64,000 nucleotides of DNA, taken from NCBI RefSeq assembly GCF_023702635.1, contig NZ_CP098455.1, forward strand, positions 1,178,001-1,242,000, given 5' to 3'. The translations under genes were made by a program, and so were the position numbers. The DNA comes from Spongiibacter taiwanensis. Lineage in GTDB: Bacteria; Pseudomonadota; Gammaproteobacteria; Pseudomonadales; Spongiibacteraceae. The notes beneath the pieces were generated by a model. It had not been told where the DNA came from and did no database searches. It was given only the letters and a program-made list of their open reading frames with translations. How positions within the stretch are numbered: position 1 is the first letter of the stretch; every line of letters begins with the position of its first letter. Below, one piece after another: positions 1 to 8,633 of this stretch.

Positions 1-1136
1 ATCGCATAAATCTGCCGGTTGACACTTTTGCCAACACCCACATCGCGGATATCGTCAACGCGCAGGCCCAGACCAAGGTCCAGTGCGTGAACCGCATTCA
101 GATCCCACTCATAGCCGAGCTCCCCACCGAACAGAACACGGTCATCAAACTGCGTCACCTGATCACCCAGCAGCGGGTCGTTAGCAAAGTAGGTAAAGTT
201 ACCGGACAGCTCCAGTCCATAGTCCACAACATAGGCCGTAGAGGTAATGCGTTGACGCTCACTGAGCGCGTGCCACTGCTGCATGCTGAGTTGGTAGCGG
301 TGGGTCTCGCCACCGGTGCTGTCATCTAGGCTGTCGTAACGACTCAGATTGCCGGCATCAACCTCCCGCTGGGGAATCTGATCGGTACCATTCCAGGTGG
401 AGTCAAAATACAGGGCCGAAATCGACAACCCCGAGTGGGCATCGCCGCGGCTGTGCTTGATAAAAATGTTGTCGCGCTCAAGCTCATCGGGGATCGTCCA
501 GGGGCCGTCGTCCACCATTTTGGCAACGCTGTATACCCAGTGCCCACCTGCCGATTCACCGCCGCCCAGCAGTAGCGCGCGACGATAGCCGTCCTCCCCA
601 CCACTGACTTTCAACGTTTGGGTCTGAAGCTGCTTAAAGTAGGAGATTCTTGCAGAGCCTGCCGATGAAAAGTCACCGCCACTGGCATGATAGGGGCCTT
701 TCTTGTAGACCAGCTTATCGATCAGCTCCGGGGTGAGAAAATTGAGATCGCTGTAACCCTGGCCATGACCATGGGTGACCATATTGACCGGCGCGCCCTC
801 AAAGTAATTGGCAAAATCCGTGCTGTGGTCCAGATTAAAACCACGCAGAAAATACTGGTTGGCCTTGCCACCGCCGCTGTGCTGAGTGATCACCATCCCC
901 GGCACCGTCTCCAGCACCTCGGCGGGGCGCAACATCGGGCGGTGCTCAATTTGCTCTGACAACACCGTGCCGACCGAAGCGGCCTCGGCCTCGCCCTGCT
1001 GGCGATTGGCAACATGGTCGGTTACCAGCATTTCTTCAATTTCACCATGAACACCACCGGCGTATACCGGCACGGCCGTTAGGGAAAAAGCAACAGCAAC
1101 ATTGGCCAGCAAGCCGTGAATCAAACGATTTTTCAT
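1..1136 (-). CDS. TonB-dependent outer-membrane receptor, N-terminal part (cut by window edge)
   Basis: The reading frame starts at the ATG at 1136 and runs open to base 1, giving about 378 residues of a receptor whose barrel continues outside the window. Residues 1-26 form a signal peptide ending VPVYA. A TonB-box-like EEMLVTD stretch and a plug domain follow (PAEVLETVPGMVITQH, NQYFLRGFNLDHSTDF, and a histidine-rich VTHGHGQGYSDLNF). This is not BtuB, which is encoded separately at 2098. A cobalamin riboswitch lies in its leader, so the inferred substrate is a corrinoid or cobalt complex; the sequence alone does not prove this. A GGAG Shine-Dalgarno precedes the start. Confidence 0.85.
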   Translation of the reverse strand, partial: MKNRLIHGLLANVAVAFSLTAVPVYAGGVHGEIEEMLVTDHVANRQQGEAEAASVGTVLSEQIEHRPMLRPAEVLETVPGMVITQHSGGGKANQYFLRGFNLDHSTDFANYFEGAPVNMVTHGHGQGYSDLNFLTPELIDKLVYKKGPYHASGGDFSSAGSARISYFKQLQTQTLKVSGGEDGYRRALLLGGGESAGGHWVYSVAKMVDDGPWTIPDELERDNIFIKHSRGDAHSGLSISALYFDSTWNGTDQIPQREVDAGNLSRYDSLDDSTGGETHRYQLSMQQWHALSERQRITSTAYVVDYGLELSGNFTYFANDPLLGDQVTQFDDRVLFGGELGYEWDLNAVHALDLGLGLRVDDIRDVGVGKSVNRQIYA

Positions 1137-1340
1137 CTTGACTCCACAAGGAGCAGACAAGGCAGAACAGACGCGCTCGACGACAGGCAAAGGCACTGGT
1201 GATTAGAGGTCAGATAAATCAGCAATCACCAGGCCGCATCCGCATGCTCACCCGCATGAGGTTTGAAAAGCGCAACGTTGGAAAGGGGAAGAGATGAGAG
1301 GGGAGAGACACCCTGCTCCGTCGCCCGCCGCAACTACGCA

Positions 1341-1530
1341 TTACGTCCAGGCCGGTCTCCGGGCTCACAGAAGAAGGATCAACCCAAGTGATCGGCGCCT
1401 TCCCATCCCGGGGTCTGCTGACACCAAGACAGTGGCCATGCCGATCTACTTCTGCTTACCGTTGCGGGGGCAGCACAGGCCTTGCGTCATTACAATAAAT
1501 GAGGCGCACCTGTTTCCCGTTTAACCCAGG
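1341..1530 (-). promoter_or_regulatory. Cobalamin riboswitch (full-length type) in the leader of the left-edge TonB receptor
   Basis: Read on the minus strand, the conserved pieces come in order: GGGAAACAGGTG, GCTGCCCCCGCAACGGTAA, GCCACTG, GGGAAGG and finally AGCCCGGAGACCGGCC, the B12-box. This is the set known from adenosylcobalamin riboswitches with the peripheral extension. About 200 nt separate it from the receptor start at 1136, room for an expression platform. The class is recognised from motif order only; no fold was computed. Confidence 0.93.
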
Positions 1531-1563
1531 CTTTAAACAGCCCGAGCACCTGAAACAGGGGCG

Positions 1564-1591
1564 ATCATACCGGCTTATTGCGCCTGGTCAA
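1564..1591 (-). promoter_or_regulatory. Sigma-70-type promoter for the minus-strand riboswitch and receptor
   Basis: On the minus strand TTGACC (1591-1586) is separated by 16 nt from TATGAT (1569-1564). A start near 1556 would place the whole riboswitch in the leader. Position and quality agree, but it is unproven. Confidence 0.6.
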
Positions 1592-1795
1592 GAAGCGTTC
1601 TCATTTCTTCGGTCACTCGGCAAGCAGAGCAAGCCCCTGAACTGGGGTATGCCTTGCACTGCCATCGACCGCAACACTGACAAAAAAAGAACGCTTTCAA
1701 AAGGGGACAGATTCCAAGGGATTGCGGCAAACACCTGGGCCCACTGCCCCAGAGCATGGCCGCCAACCGCGCTCGCCGCGCGGCTAAAGCGCAAT

Positions 1796-1824
1796 TTGAC
1801 AAAGCCCAGATGCAGACGTAGAGT
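1796..1824 (+). promoter_or_regulatory. Sigma-70-type promoter for the btuB riboswitch
   Basis: A perfect TTGACA (1796-1801), a 17-nt spacer and TAGAGT (1819-1824) lie about 40 nt before the plus-strand riboswitch. Between this and the opposing promoter (1592-1795) no gene is seen. Confidence 0.6.
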
Positions 1825-1865
1825 GCGCGGGCTGTTCAAGGTGCCCTGCAAGAAAGTGAGTACGC

Positions 1866-1990
1866 ACGGGTTAAACGGGAAGAGTGGTGCGGTTGTGTCG
1901 AACATCGGCCTGACCAAAACCAACGCTGCCCCCGCAACGGTGATCGTGTTTGCCTCAGCAACCACGTCAGCCCGGAACCGGCCTTAGACA
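1866..1990 (+). promoter_or_regulatory. Cobalamin riboswitch (compact variant) upstream of btuB
   Basis: The segment contains GGGAAGAGTGGTG, then GCTGCCCCCGCAACGGTGA, a shortened central part with AACCACG in place of GCCACTG, and CAGCCCGGAACCGGCC as the B12-box-like end. The long GCCACTG...GGGAAGG peripheral arm of the opposing riboswitch is missing, so this looks like a shorter member of the cobalamin family. It ends about 108 nt before the btuB start. A covariance-model search would settle the class. Confidence 0.77.
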
Positions 1991-2097
1991 GATAACCCGA
2001 TGAAGCGGAGGGCTCCATCAGCGGTCATATACCTGTTGCCAGGTCATATCACCCCTACCCCTCCCTCATTGCTTCCCTTTAAAGCATTGAGGTCTCT

Positions 2098-3966
2098 ATG
2101 AACCCACGTGTATTAACAAGCCTTGTTGGCCTGATTTCCGTCGCCGGCACCGCTCAGGCAGCCGAGCAACATATTGAAACCACCATTGTGACGGCCAGTC
2201 GCACCGAGCAAACCCTGACCGAGGCGCTCGCCCCGGTGACGGTATTTGAGCGGGCGGATATCGAACGTATCGCCCCCCGGGACCTGCAGGAACTATTGTC
2301 CCGGGCCGTTGGCGTGAGCTTCGTTCGCAACGGGGGTCGCGGCGCCAGCGCAAGCCTGTTTTTGCGCGGCAACCAGAGCAACCATACGCTGGTGCTGATC
2401 GACGGTGTTCGCATTGGCTCAGCCACCCTGGGCAGCGCCTCCATCACCAACCTCCCCCCGGAGTTAATCGAGCGCGTGGAAATTGTGCGCGGCCCACGCT
2501 CCACCCTGTATGGCTCTGATGCCATTGGCGGTGTTATCAATATCATTACCCGCAAGTTTCACAACACTGACGGCATCAAACCCTACCTGCAATTGGGTGC
2601 CGGCACCCAGGGTAGTATTGAAGGTGTAGCCGCCATCAGCGGGGGCAATGCGCAAACCCAATTCAACCTGACTGCCATGGCTGAAGAAACCGACGGCATC
2701 GATAATACCGCGAACAACACCGCGCCCCATGGCGATGACGACGCCTTTGAGCAGCAGGCGTTTAACCTGAGCGCCAGCCACCGTTTCAGCCGCACCGCCG
2801 AAGTGTTTGCCTTTATTCAGCAGAGCGACAGCGAAAGCGATTACGACACCAACTGCTACGGCACCGGCTTCGCGAAATTCGATTGCGCACCCTATACCGA
2901 CAGCCGGGTTACCGTCGCCAACTTGCGCGGCGAATTTCAGCTGGCCTCGTTCTGGACGCTGACGGCCGCCGTGGGCCGCTCAACCGACGAAAGCGAAACG
3001 AAATACAGTTACCTCGACCCCGCAGCAGTCGGCGTCACCGGCGATGTATTTGAAACCACCCGCGATATTATCGGTCTCCAAAACGACTTTCAGATCAGCG
3101 AACATCATTTGCTCACCCTCGGCGCCGAGCAACTTCACGACAAAGTGGACAGCTCCCTAAGTTACGGCGATGACGAGCGCGATAATGAAGGTGTCTACCT
3201 GCAATGGCAGGGTGAGATGGGCCCGGTCAATGCCGCGTTGGGATGGCGCAACGACAACAATGAGCAGTTTGGCAGCACCGATACCCGCAACGCCTCCGCC
3301 GGTGTAGAGCTGGTAGAGGGCCTGCGGTTTGTTGCCTCCTACGGCGAAGGCTTTAACGCACCCACCTTCAATGATCTGTATTACCCCGACTACGGCAACC
3401 CGAACCTGGCACCAGAGTCATCCAAAAACCGGGAGCTATCCCTGAAAGGGGACACCAGCTGGGGCCGCTGGAGCCTGAACCACTTCCGCAACGACGTCGA
3501 CAATCTGATCCAATACAACCCTGCCACTGGCGGCCCGGATCAAATCGAGTCTGCGCAAATCAATGGCTACGAGCTGGTCGTCTCGACCGAACTGGCCGGC
3601 TGGAACATCGACGCCAACGCCAGCTATCTTGAGCCCACCGATAGCCGCAGCGGCCTGGATCTGCGCCGCCGGGCCCGGCGTCAGTTCAATATCGATGTGG
3701 ACCGGCAGTGGCAACGCTGGGGAGTCAACCTGGGCCTTCGCGCCGTCGGCAGTCGCTTTGAGAACACCAGCAATACCGACCGCCTGGCAGGCTACGCTCT
3801 GTTAGACTTTGGCGTTTCCTATCAGCTGAGCGAATCCATAAAATTACAGCTGGCGGTCAAGAACGCACTGGACAAGGACTACGTCAGTGCGCGTAGTTTC
3901 AGCTTTGGGGACTATCAATCCCTGGGCAGAGAAGCGATGTTTACCATAACCTACGCACCTCAATAG
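2098..3966 (+). CDS. btuB: Vitamin B12 TonB-dependent receptor BtuB
   Basis: This 622-residue outer-membrane barrel binds cobalamin outside the cell and imports it with energy from TonB-ExbBD. A signal peptide ends at about residue 21 (GTAQA). The TonB box ETTIVTA is at about residues 27-33. The plug follows, with LFLRGNQSNHTLVLIDGVR and VEIVRGPRSTLYGSDAIGG, and then a barrel whose last strand ends FTITYAPQ. The length matches the BtuB family. An AGGT-type ribosome site lies 5 nt before the ATG. The gene is behind a cobalamin riboswitch and heads the run cobO-btuF-btuC-btuD-bluB, which supports B12 as substrate. Confidence 0.93.
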   Translation: MNPRVLTSLVGLISVAGTAQAAEQHIETTIVTASRTEQTLTEALAPVTVFERADIERIAPRDLQELLSRAVGVSFVRNGGRGASASLFLRGNQSNHTLVLIDGVRIGSATLGSASITNLPPELIERVEIVRGPRSTLYGSDAIGGVINIITRKFHNTDGIKPYLQLGAGTQGSIEGVAAISGGNAQTQFNLTAMAEETDGIDNTANNTAPHGDDDAFEQQAFNLSASHRFSRTAEVFAFIQQSDSESDYDTNCYGTGFAKFDCAPYTDSRVTVANLRGEFQLASFWTLTAAVGRSTDESETKYSYLDPAAVGVTGDVFETTRDIIGLQNDFQISEHHLLTLGAEQLHDKVDSSLSYGDDERDNEGVYLQWQGEMGPVNAALGWRNDNNEQFGSTDTRNASAGVELVEGLRFVASYGEGFNAPTFNDLYYPDYGNPNLAPESSKNRELSLKGDTSWGRWSLNHFRNDVDNLIQYNPATGGPDQIESAQINGYELVVSTELAGWNIDANASYLEPTDSRSGLDLRRRARRQFNIDVDRQWQRWGVNLGLRAVGSRFENTSNTDRLAGYALLDFGVSYQLSESIKLQLAVKNALDKDYVSARSFSFGDYQSLGREAMFTITYAPQ

Positions 3967-4041
3967 CGCTGCGCCGGGGCCTGCCGCAACGAAGGACTCT
4001 GCGACGGCCCCGTGAAAGCCACTAATTCAGGAGACAATGCG

Positions 4042-4647
4042 ATGTCAGAAGAGCGCAATCAGCGCCACAAGAAAGCCATGGAACGCCGCAAGGCCCTGGT
4101 GGACGAAAAAGTCGCGCAGGCCACTGAAGAGCGGGGCATCCTGATCGTCCTGACCGGCAACGGCAAAGGCAAATCCAGCTCCGGCTTTGGCTCGGTGGTG
4201 CGCTGCCTGGGCCACGGCTACAAGGCCGGCATTGTGCAATTTATTAAAGGCACCTGGGATTGCGGTGAACGCAACTTTATCGAGCAGCGCTGCCCGGAGG
4301 TGCCCTACCACGTGATGGGCAGCGGCTTTACCTGGGAAACTCAGGACCGGGACCGGGATATCGCTGCTGCCGAGCAGGCCTGGGAAAAAGCCGAAGAACT
4401 CTTGCAGGACGACAGCCTGCACCTGGTGCTGCTGGACGAACTGACCTATGTACTCAAGTACGGCTGGATCAGCCAGGAGCGCATTTTTTCCGCCCTGCAA
4501 AATCGCCCCGCCGAAATGAGCGTGATTGTCACTGGCCGGGCCGCGTCCGCCGCCCTGCGGGACATGGCCGATACCGTGGCCGAAGTGGGCGATGAGAAAC
4601 ACGCCTTTCGGGCAGGCATCAAAGCGCGCCGCGGAATCGACTGGTAA
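4042..4647 (+). CDS. cobO: Cob(I)yrinic acid a,c-diamide adenosyltransferase (CobA/CobO type)
   Basis: The enzyme transfers the 5'-deoxyadenosyl group of ATP to the cobalt of reduced corrinoids in the cytoplasm. The P-loop GNGKGKSS is at residues 39-46, followed by VQFIKGTWDCGERNF and the LLDELTYVLKYGW helix, all typical of the family. The ATG at 4042 is preferred over an in-frame GTG at 4012 because AGGAG sits 8 nt upstream and the resulting 201 residues match the usual length. The stop overlaps the btuF start by one base. A second, unrelated adenosyltransferase (PduO type) is encoded at 19649. Confidence 0.93.
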   Translation: MSEERNQRHKKAMERRKALVDEKVAQATEERGILIVLTGNGKGKSSSGFGSVVRCLGHGYKAGIVQFIKGTWDCGERNFIEQRCPEVPYHVMGSGFTWETQDRDRDIAAAEQAWEKAEELLQDDSLHLVLLDELTYVLKYGWISQERIFSALQNRPAEMSVIVTGRAASAALRDMADTVAEVGDEKHAFRAGIKARRGIDW

Positions 4648-5519
4648 TGCGCCTGCTGAGCGCCGTCCTCCTGTTAACGTTGGGCGTAATCGCCCAGGCC
4701 GAGGTCTGCGTGGTGGATGATCGCCAGCGCGAAGTCTGCCTCGACCAACCCGCCCAGCGCATTATCGCCCTGTCGCCGGGCATTACCGAACAAGTGTTTG
4801 CCGCCGGCGCCGGTCGCAACCTTGTCGCCGCCGTCAGCTTCAGTGACTACCCCGAGGCCGCCAAGGCCCTGCCTCGCATTGGCGGCTACAGCCGCTTTGA
4901 TATGGAGGCCATTGTTGCCCTGCAGCCTGACCTGCTGATTGGTTGGAGTGAGGGCAATCCCGCCGAGCAACTGGCCCAGCTCGAAGCTCTGGGCTTGAGT
5001 ATCTACTACAGCGAGCCCTTCGACTTTGCCGACATTGCCAGCACCATAAAGCGCATTGGTGTGCTGGCTGGCACTGCCGCTGAGGCCAGCGCCACCGCCG
5101 ATACGTTTTTGGCTGGCATCAATGAACTGCAGACACGCTACGCCAGCGCCCCCAAGGTTCGGGTGTTTCAGCAGATCTGGAAAAACCCGCTGATGACCGT
5201 GAATAAAGACCACCTGATCAGCAAGGCGACCCGGCTGTGTGGCGGTCAAAACATCTTCGCTGACCTGTCGCAACTGTCACCGCGGATCGATTTGGAAGCG
5301 GTGCTGTCGGCCGATCCCGAAGCCATTATCGCTGGCGGCATGGGCGAAGAAAATCCGGGCTGGCTGGAGGACTGGAAGCAATTTGGCGGCCTGACCGCGG
5401 TGGGCCGCAACAACCTGTTCTTTGTACCGCCCTCCACCCTGCAGCGCCCCACGCCACGGCTGTTAGATGGCGCACGTCTGCTCTGCCAGCATCTGGACAC
5501 CGCCCGTGGCCGTCGCTGA
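4647..5519 (+). CDS. btuF: Periplasmic cobalamin-binding protein BtuF
   Basis: This 290-residue substrate-binding protein delivers B12 to the BtuCD transporter. It has an 18-residue signal peptide (ending GVIAQA) and a helical-backbone binding fold. Family segments include PAQRIIALSPGITEQVFAAG, VSFSDYPEAAKALPRIGGYS and LQPDLLIGWSEGNP. Its ATG overlaps the cobO stop by one base, and its 3' end overlaps btuC, so the transport genes are probably translated as a coupled unit. Confidence 0.9.
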   Translation: MRLLSAVLLLTLGVIAQAEVCVVDDRQREVCLDQPAQRIIALSPGITEQVFAAGAGRNLVAAVSFSDYPEAAKALPRIGGYSRFDMEAIVALQPDLLIGWSEGNPAEQLAQLEALGLSIYYSEPFDFADIASTIKRIGVLAGTAAEASATADTFLAGINELQTRYASAPKVRVFQQIWKNPLMTVNKDHLISKATRLCGGQNIFADLSQLSPRIDLEAVLSADPEAIIAGGMGEENPGWLEDWKQFGGLTAVGRNNLFFVPPSTLQRPTPRLLDGARLLCQHLDTARGRR

Positions 5520-6495
5520 GGCGCCCCACCCCTTTCGCCCGCTGCCCCTGCTCACCCTGTTGGGGCTGGCACTGGTATCGCTGATCCTCGCCATCCGTGT
5601 CGGCAGTGTCGCCATTCCGTTGAATGAATTGTGGCAGGTCTTAAGTGGCGGCGGCTCCGCGCTCCACCAGACCCTGATTTTGGAGCTGCGTCTGCCCCGG
5701 GCGCTGGCCGCCTTTGCCACCGGCGGCCTGCTCGCAGTGGCGGGTGCCCTGATGCAGGTACTGCTGCGCAACCCGCTGGCCGACCCCTATATTCTCGGAC
5801 TCTCCAGCGGCAGCGCGGTGGGCGCGCTGCTGGCGATGTTACTGGGGGTGACCGGCATCCTGGTCTCCGGGGCTGCCTTCACCGGGGCATTGATCTCCGC
5901 CACTCTGGTGTTCACGCTAGCCAACGGCGGCGGTAGCTGGACACCCACCCGGCTGCTGCTCACCGGGGTGATTATTTCCTCCGGCTGGACCGCGCTGGTC
6001 ACCTTTATGCTGGCAGTGAGCCCCGCCGACAAATTGCCGGGCATGCTGTTCTGGCTGATGGGCGACCTGGCCTACTCCACCACCCCCTGGCCGGCCATGT
6101 CGGTGCTGGTGCTCACCTGCCTGCTGCTATTGCCACTGGGCCGCAGTTTGAATGTCCTGGCCCGGGGCCCGCTTCAGGCGGCCGCCCTGGGGATTGCAGT
6201 CAAACCCATGGAATGGTCGGTGTACGTGCTCGCCAGCCTGCTTACCGCCTTTGCGGTGACCACCGCCGGCAGTATTGGTTTTGTCGGCCTGATCGTGCCT
6301 CATATGCTGCGGCTGATGCTGGGCAATGATCAACGCCTGATCCTGCCCGCCTCCGCCCTGGCCGGTGGCAGCCTGCTTACCCTGGCCGACACTCTGGCGC
6401 GCAGCATCATCGCCCCCCAACAACTGCCCGCCGGGGTGATCACCGCCATGCTCGGGGTGCCCACCTTTCTCTATCTGCTGCATCGGAGCCGCTGA
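5467..6495 (+). CDS. btuC: Vitamin B12 ABC transporter permease BtuC
   Basis: A FecCD-family inner-membrane permease with roughly ten hydrophobic segments. Family landmarks are LRLPRALAAFATGGLLAVAG near the N-terminus, NPLADPYILGLSSGSAVGAL, and GSIGFVGLIVPHMLRL before the last helices, where BtuD docks. The ATG at 5467 overlaps btuF by 53 nt. An in-frame GTG at 5506 overlaps it by only 14 nt and is an equally reasonable start, since neither has a clear ribosome site. The stop overlaps the btuD start by one base. Confidence 0.9.
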   Translation: MAHVCSASIWTPPVAVAEAPHPFRPLPLLTLLGLALVSLILAIRVGSVAIPLNELWQVLSGGGSALHQTLILELRLPRALAAFATGGLLAVAGALMQVLLRNPLADPYILGLSSGSAVGALLAMLLGVTGILVSGAAFTGALISATLVFTLANGGGSWTPTRLLLTGVIISSGWTALVTFMLAVSPADKLPGMLFWLMGDLAYSTTPWPAMSVLVLTCLLLLPLGRSLNVLARGPLQAAALGIAVKPMEWSVYVLASLLTAFAVTTAGSIGFVGLIVPHMLRLMLGNDQRLILPASALAGGSLLTLADTLARSIIAPQQLPAGVITAMLGVPTFLYLLHRSR

Positions 6496-7274
6496 TGACA
6501 GCCTTGTCGGTAGAGAACCTGATTATCGATATCCCGGGCCGGGCCGATGGCACCGCGCTGAATTTTACCCTTGCCGAGGGCGAGGTCTGGGGGGTACTCG
6601 GACCCAATGGCGCGGGCAAGACAACCTTGCTACACAGCCTGGCAGGCCTGCGCCAGGCTCGGTCTGGGCAAATTTGTCTGGACCAGACGCCGCTGCAGCA
6701 ATTGCGCCGCCGCCAGATTGCCCGCCAGTTGGCCGTGGTCTTCCAGGAACGGCATGACGGCTTTCCCGGCACCGTGATGGAGACGGTCATGATCGGCCGC
6801 CATCCCTATCTTTCGCCCTGGGATATGGAAACCGCCGAGGATCTGGCCCTCGCCCAACGTGCCCTCGCCCAGGTGGAGCTTGAGGGCATGGCCCACCGAT
6901 TGGTCAACACCCTCTCCGGCGGCGAGCGTCAGCGACTGGCGATTGCCACGGCCCTGTGTCAGACCCCGAGCGTGTTATTGGCCGATGAACCAAGCAACCA
7001 CCTTGACCTTCACCATCAGGTTAAAGCCATGCGCATTCTGCGTCAGCAGGCTGCCCAGGGCTGCGCAATTTTGATGTGCATGCACGACCTCAATCTGGCC
7101 GCGCGCTACTGCGACAAACTGCTGTTGCTCTACCCCAGCGGCGAGGCCTGCTGGGGCGACGCCGCCACCATGTTAGTTACCCCCGCCCTTGAACGCCTTT
7201 ACAATCAGCCACTACGGCTGATTGAACAGGATGGCTATCGCGCCTTCTTGCCGATGGAAACCCCCGATGAGTGA
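6495..7274 (+). CDS. btuD: Vitamin B12 ABC transporter ATP-binding protein BtuD
   Basis: A 259-residue cytoplasmic ATPase that powers BtuC. Walker A GPNGAGKTT is at residues 36-44, the signature LSGGERQR near residue 138, Walker B LLADEPSNHLD near 160 and the switch histidine in MCMHDLN further on. One-base overlap with btuC and an 8-base overlap with bluB place it in the middle of the operon. Confidence 0.91.
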   Translation: MTALSVENLIIDIPGRADGTALNFTLAEGEVWGVLGPNGAGKTTLLHSLAGLRQARSGQICLDQTPLQQLRRRQIARQLAVVFQERHDGFPGTVMETVMIGRHPYLSPWDMETAEDLALAQRALAQVELEGMAHRLVNTLSGGERQRLAIATALCQTPSVLLADEPSNHLDLHHQVKAMRILRQQAAQGCAILMCMHDLNLAARYCDKLLLLYPSGEACWGDAATMLVTPALERLYNQPLRLIEQDGYRAFLPMETPDE

Positions 7275-7917
7275 CTTTAGCGCCGCCGACATCGACGCCA
7301 TCTACCGGGTCATCGCCCAGCGTCGGGACATGCGCCATTTCTGCGGCGGCCAGGTGCCAGCAAGCACCCTGCGCCGATTGCTGCTGGCCGCCCACCAGGC
7401 ACCCAGTGTGGGTCTGATGCAGCCCTGGCGTTTTGTGCGCATCACCCAATCCATATTGCGTGAGCAGCTCTACACACTGGTCCAACAGGAACGCCAACGC
7501 ACCGCCGAAGCCCTCGGTGAGCGGGAGTCAGAATTTCTGCGGCTCAAGGTGGAGGGCATTAAGGACTGCGCCGAACTGCTGGTGGTCGCCCTCAAGGACC
7601 AGCGCGAGCAGCATATCTTTGGGCGCCGCACCCTGCCGGAAATGGACCTAGCCTCCGCCGCCTGCGCCATTCAAAATCTGTGGTTGGCCGCCAGGGCAGA
7701 AAACCTGGGCATGGGTTGGGTATCACTGTTTGAGCCAGACGACCTGAAAGCGTTGCTGGGCATGCCAGAGGGCAGCCACCCCATCGGCATTCTGTGCTTG
7801 GGACCGGTGGCGGAGTTTTACGACAAACCCATGCTGGAAATAGAGCAATGGGCCCAGCGCTGTCCGCTGGATGAACTGGTGATGGAGAACGGCTGGTCTG
7901 ACCAAACCGAGCAGTAA
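7267..7917 (+). CDS. bluB: 5,6-dimethylbenzimidazole synthase BluB
   Basis: BluB is a flavin-destroying nitroreductase-fold enzyme that cleaves FMNH2 with oxygen to make the lower ligand of B12. Diagnostic segments are the N-terminal QRRDMRHFCGG, then HQAPSVGLMQPWRFV, and the later AARAENLGMGWVSLFEP. The ATG at 7267 gives 216 residues, the family length, and overlaps the btuD stop by 8 nt; the frame extends further upstream but only into btuD. The last 26 or so codons are duplicated twice in the DNA just downstream (7840-8620). The product pairs with CobT at 17847. Confidence 0.93.
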   Translation: MSDFSAADIDAIYRVIAQRRDMRHFCGGQVPASTLRRLLLAAHQAPSVGLMQPWRFVRITQSILREQLYTLVQQERQRTAEALGERESEFLRLKVEGIKDCAELLVVALKDQREQHIFGRRTLPEMDLASAACAIQNLWLAARAENLGMGWVSLFEPDDLKALLGMPEGSHPIGILCLGPVAEFYDKPMLEIEQWAQRCPLDELVMENGWSDQTEQ

Positions 7918-8620
7918 CCCAGCTCGAGGTGGTCAGATTTGAACACCGTGGTATGAGATCCCGGATCAAGTCCGGGATGACGGTGGAGGTGTGAAGGATG
8001 GGACCGCAAGCTGTCAGGGTCTTAGGGGGCGTCCCTCTCAGAGCATCGTCACCCCGGCCACCGAGCCGGGGCCCAGTACCACAACACGCATAAATAGCGC
8101 CCATCAACAGATTGAGCAGCGGGCCCGGCCTGTCCGCGGGATGAACTGGTGATGGAGAACGGCCTGCCTGGCAAAACCGAGCAGTAACCCAGCTCGAGGT
8201 GGTCAGATTTGAACACCGTGGTATGAGATGCCGGATCAAGTCCGGGATGACAGTGGCGGTGTGAAGGATTGGACCGCAAGCTGTCAGGCTCTCAGGAGAG
8301 AGTCCCTCTCAGAGCATCGTCACCCCGGCCACCGAGCCGGGGCCCAGTACCACAACACGCAAAAATAGCGCCCATCAACAAATTGAGCAGTGGGCCCGGC
8401 CTGGCAAAACCGAGCAGTAACCCGGCTCGAGGTGGTCAGATTTGAACACCGTGGTATGAGATGCCGGATCAAGTCCGGGATGACGGTGGTGGTATGAAGG
8501 ACGGGAGCGCAAACTGGCAGGCTCAAAGGGGAGCGTCCCTCTCAGAACATCGTCGCCCCGGCCACCGAGCCGGGGCCCAGTACCACAACACGCAAAAATA
8601 GCGACTATTAACACCGGAGC
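7840..8620. repeat. Three tandem ~271-bp repeats starting inside the 3' end of bluB, with REP-like palindromes
   Basis: Copy 1 begins near 7840 inside bluB, copy 2 near 8111 and copy 3 near 8382. Copies 1 and 2 are 271 bp; copy 3 lacks about 37 bp. Each copies the end of bluB (copy 2 still reads DELVMENG..KTEQ-stop) and then about 190 bp downstream. Every copy holds two short palindromes: CCGGATCAAGTCCGG (near 7960, 8232, 8465) and CCCCGGCCACCGAGCCGGGG (near 8052, 8322, 8556). This fills the 716-bp gap between bluB and cobQ; no other gene or terminator is seen there. Confidence 0.92.
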
Positions 8621-8633
8621 AAGAGCAAGTCCC

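Noticed and set aside
1681-1725. AAAAGGGGACAGATTCC, similar to a sequence seen near REP-associated transposases.
   Set aside because: A single short match with no inverted partner and no transposase gene in the window.
1756-1821. 21-codon basic frame (MAANRARRAAKAQFDKAQMQT).
   Set aside because: It overlaps the predicted btuB promoter, has no ribosome site and no recognised relative; probably chance.
1499-1987. 162-codon plus-strand frame across the double-riboswitch spacer.
   Set aside because: It runs through both riboswitches and shows no protein-like domain or ribosome site.
3967-4041. GGGGCC...GGCCCC inverted repeat after btuB as a terminator.
   Set aside because: Only a 6-bp stem with a loop of about 24 nt and no T-run; btuB and cobO are more likely co-transcribed.
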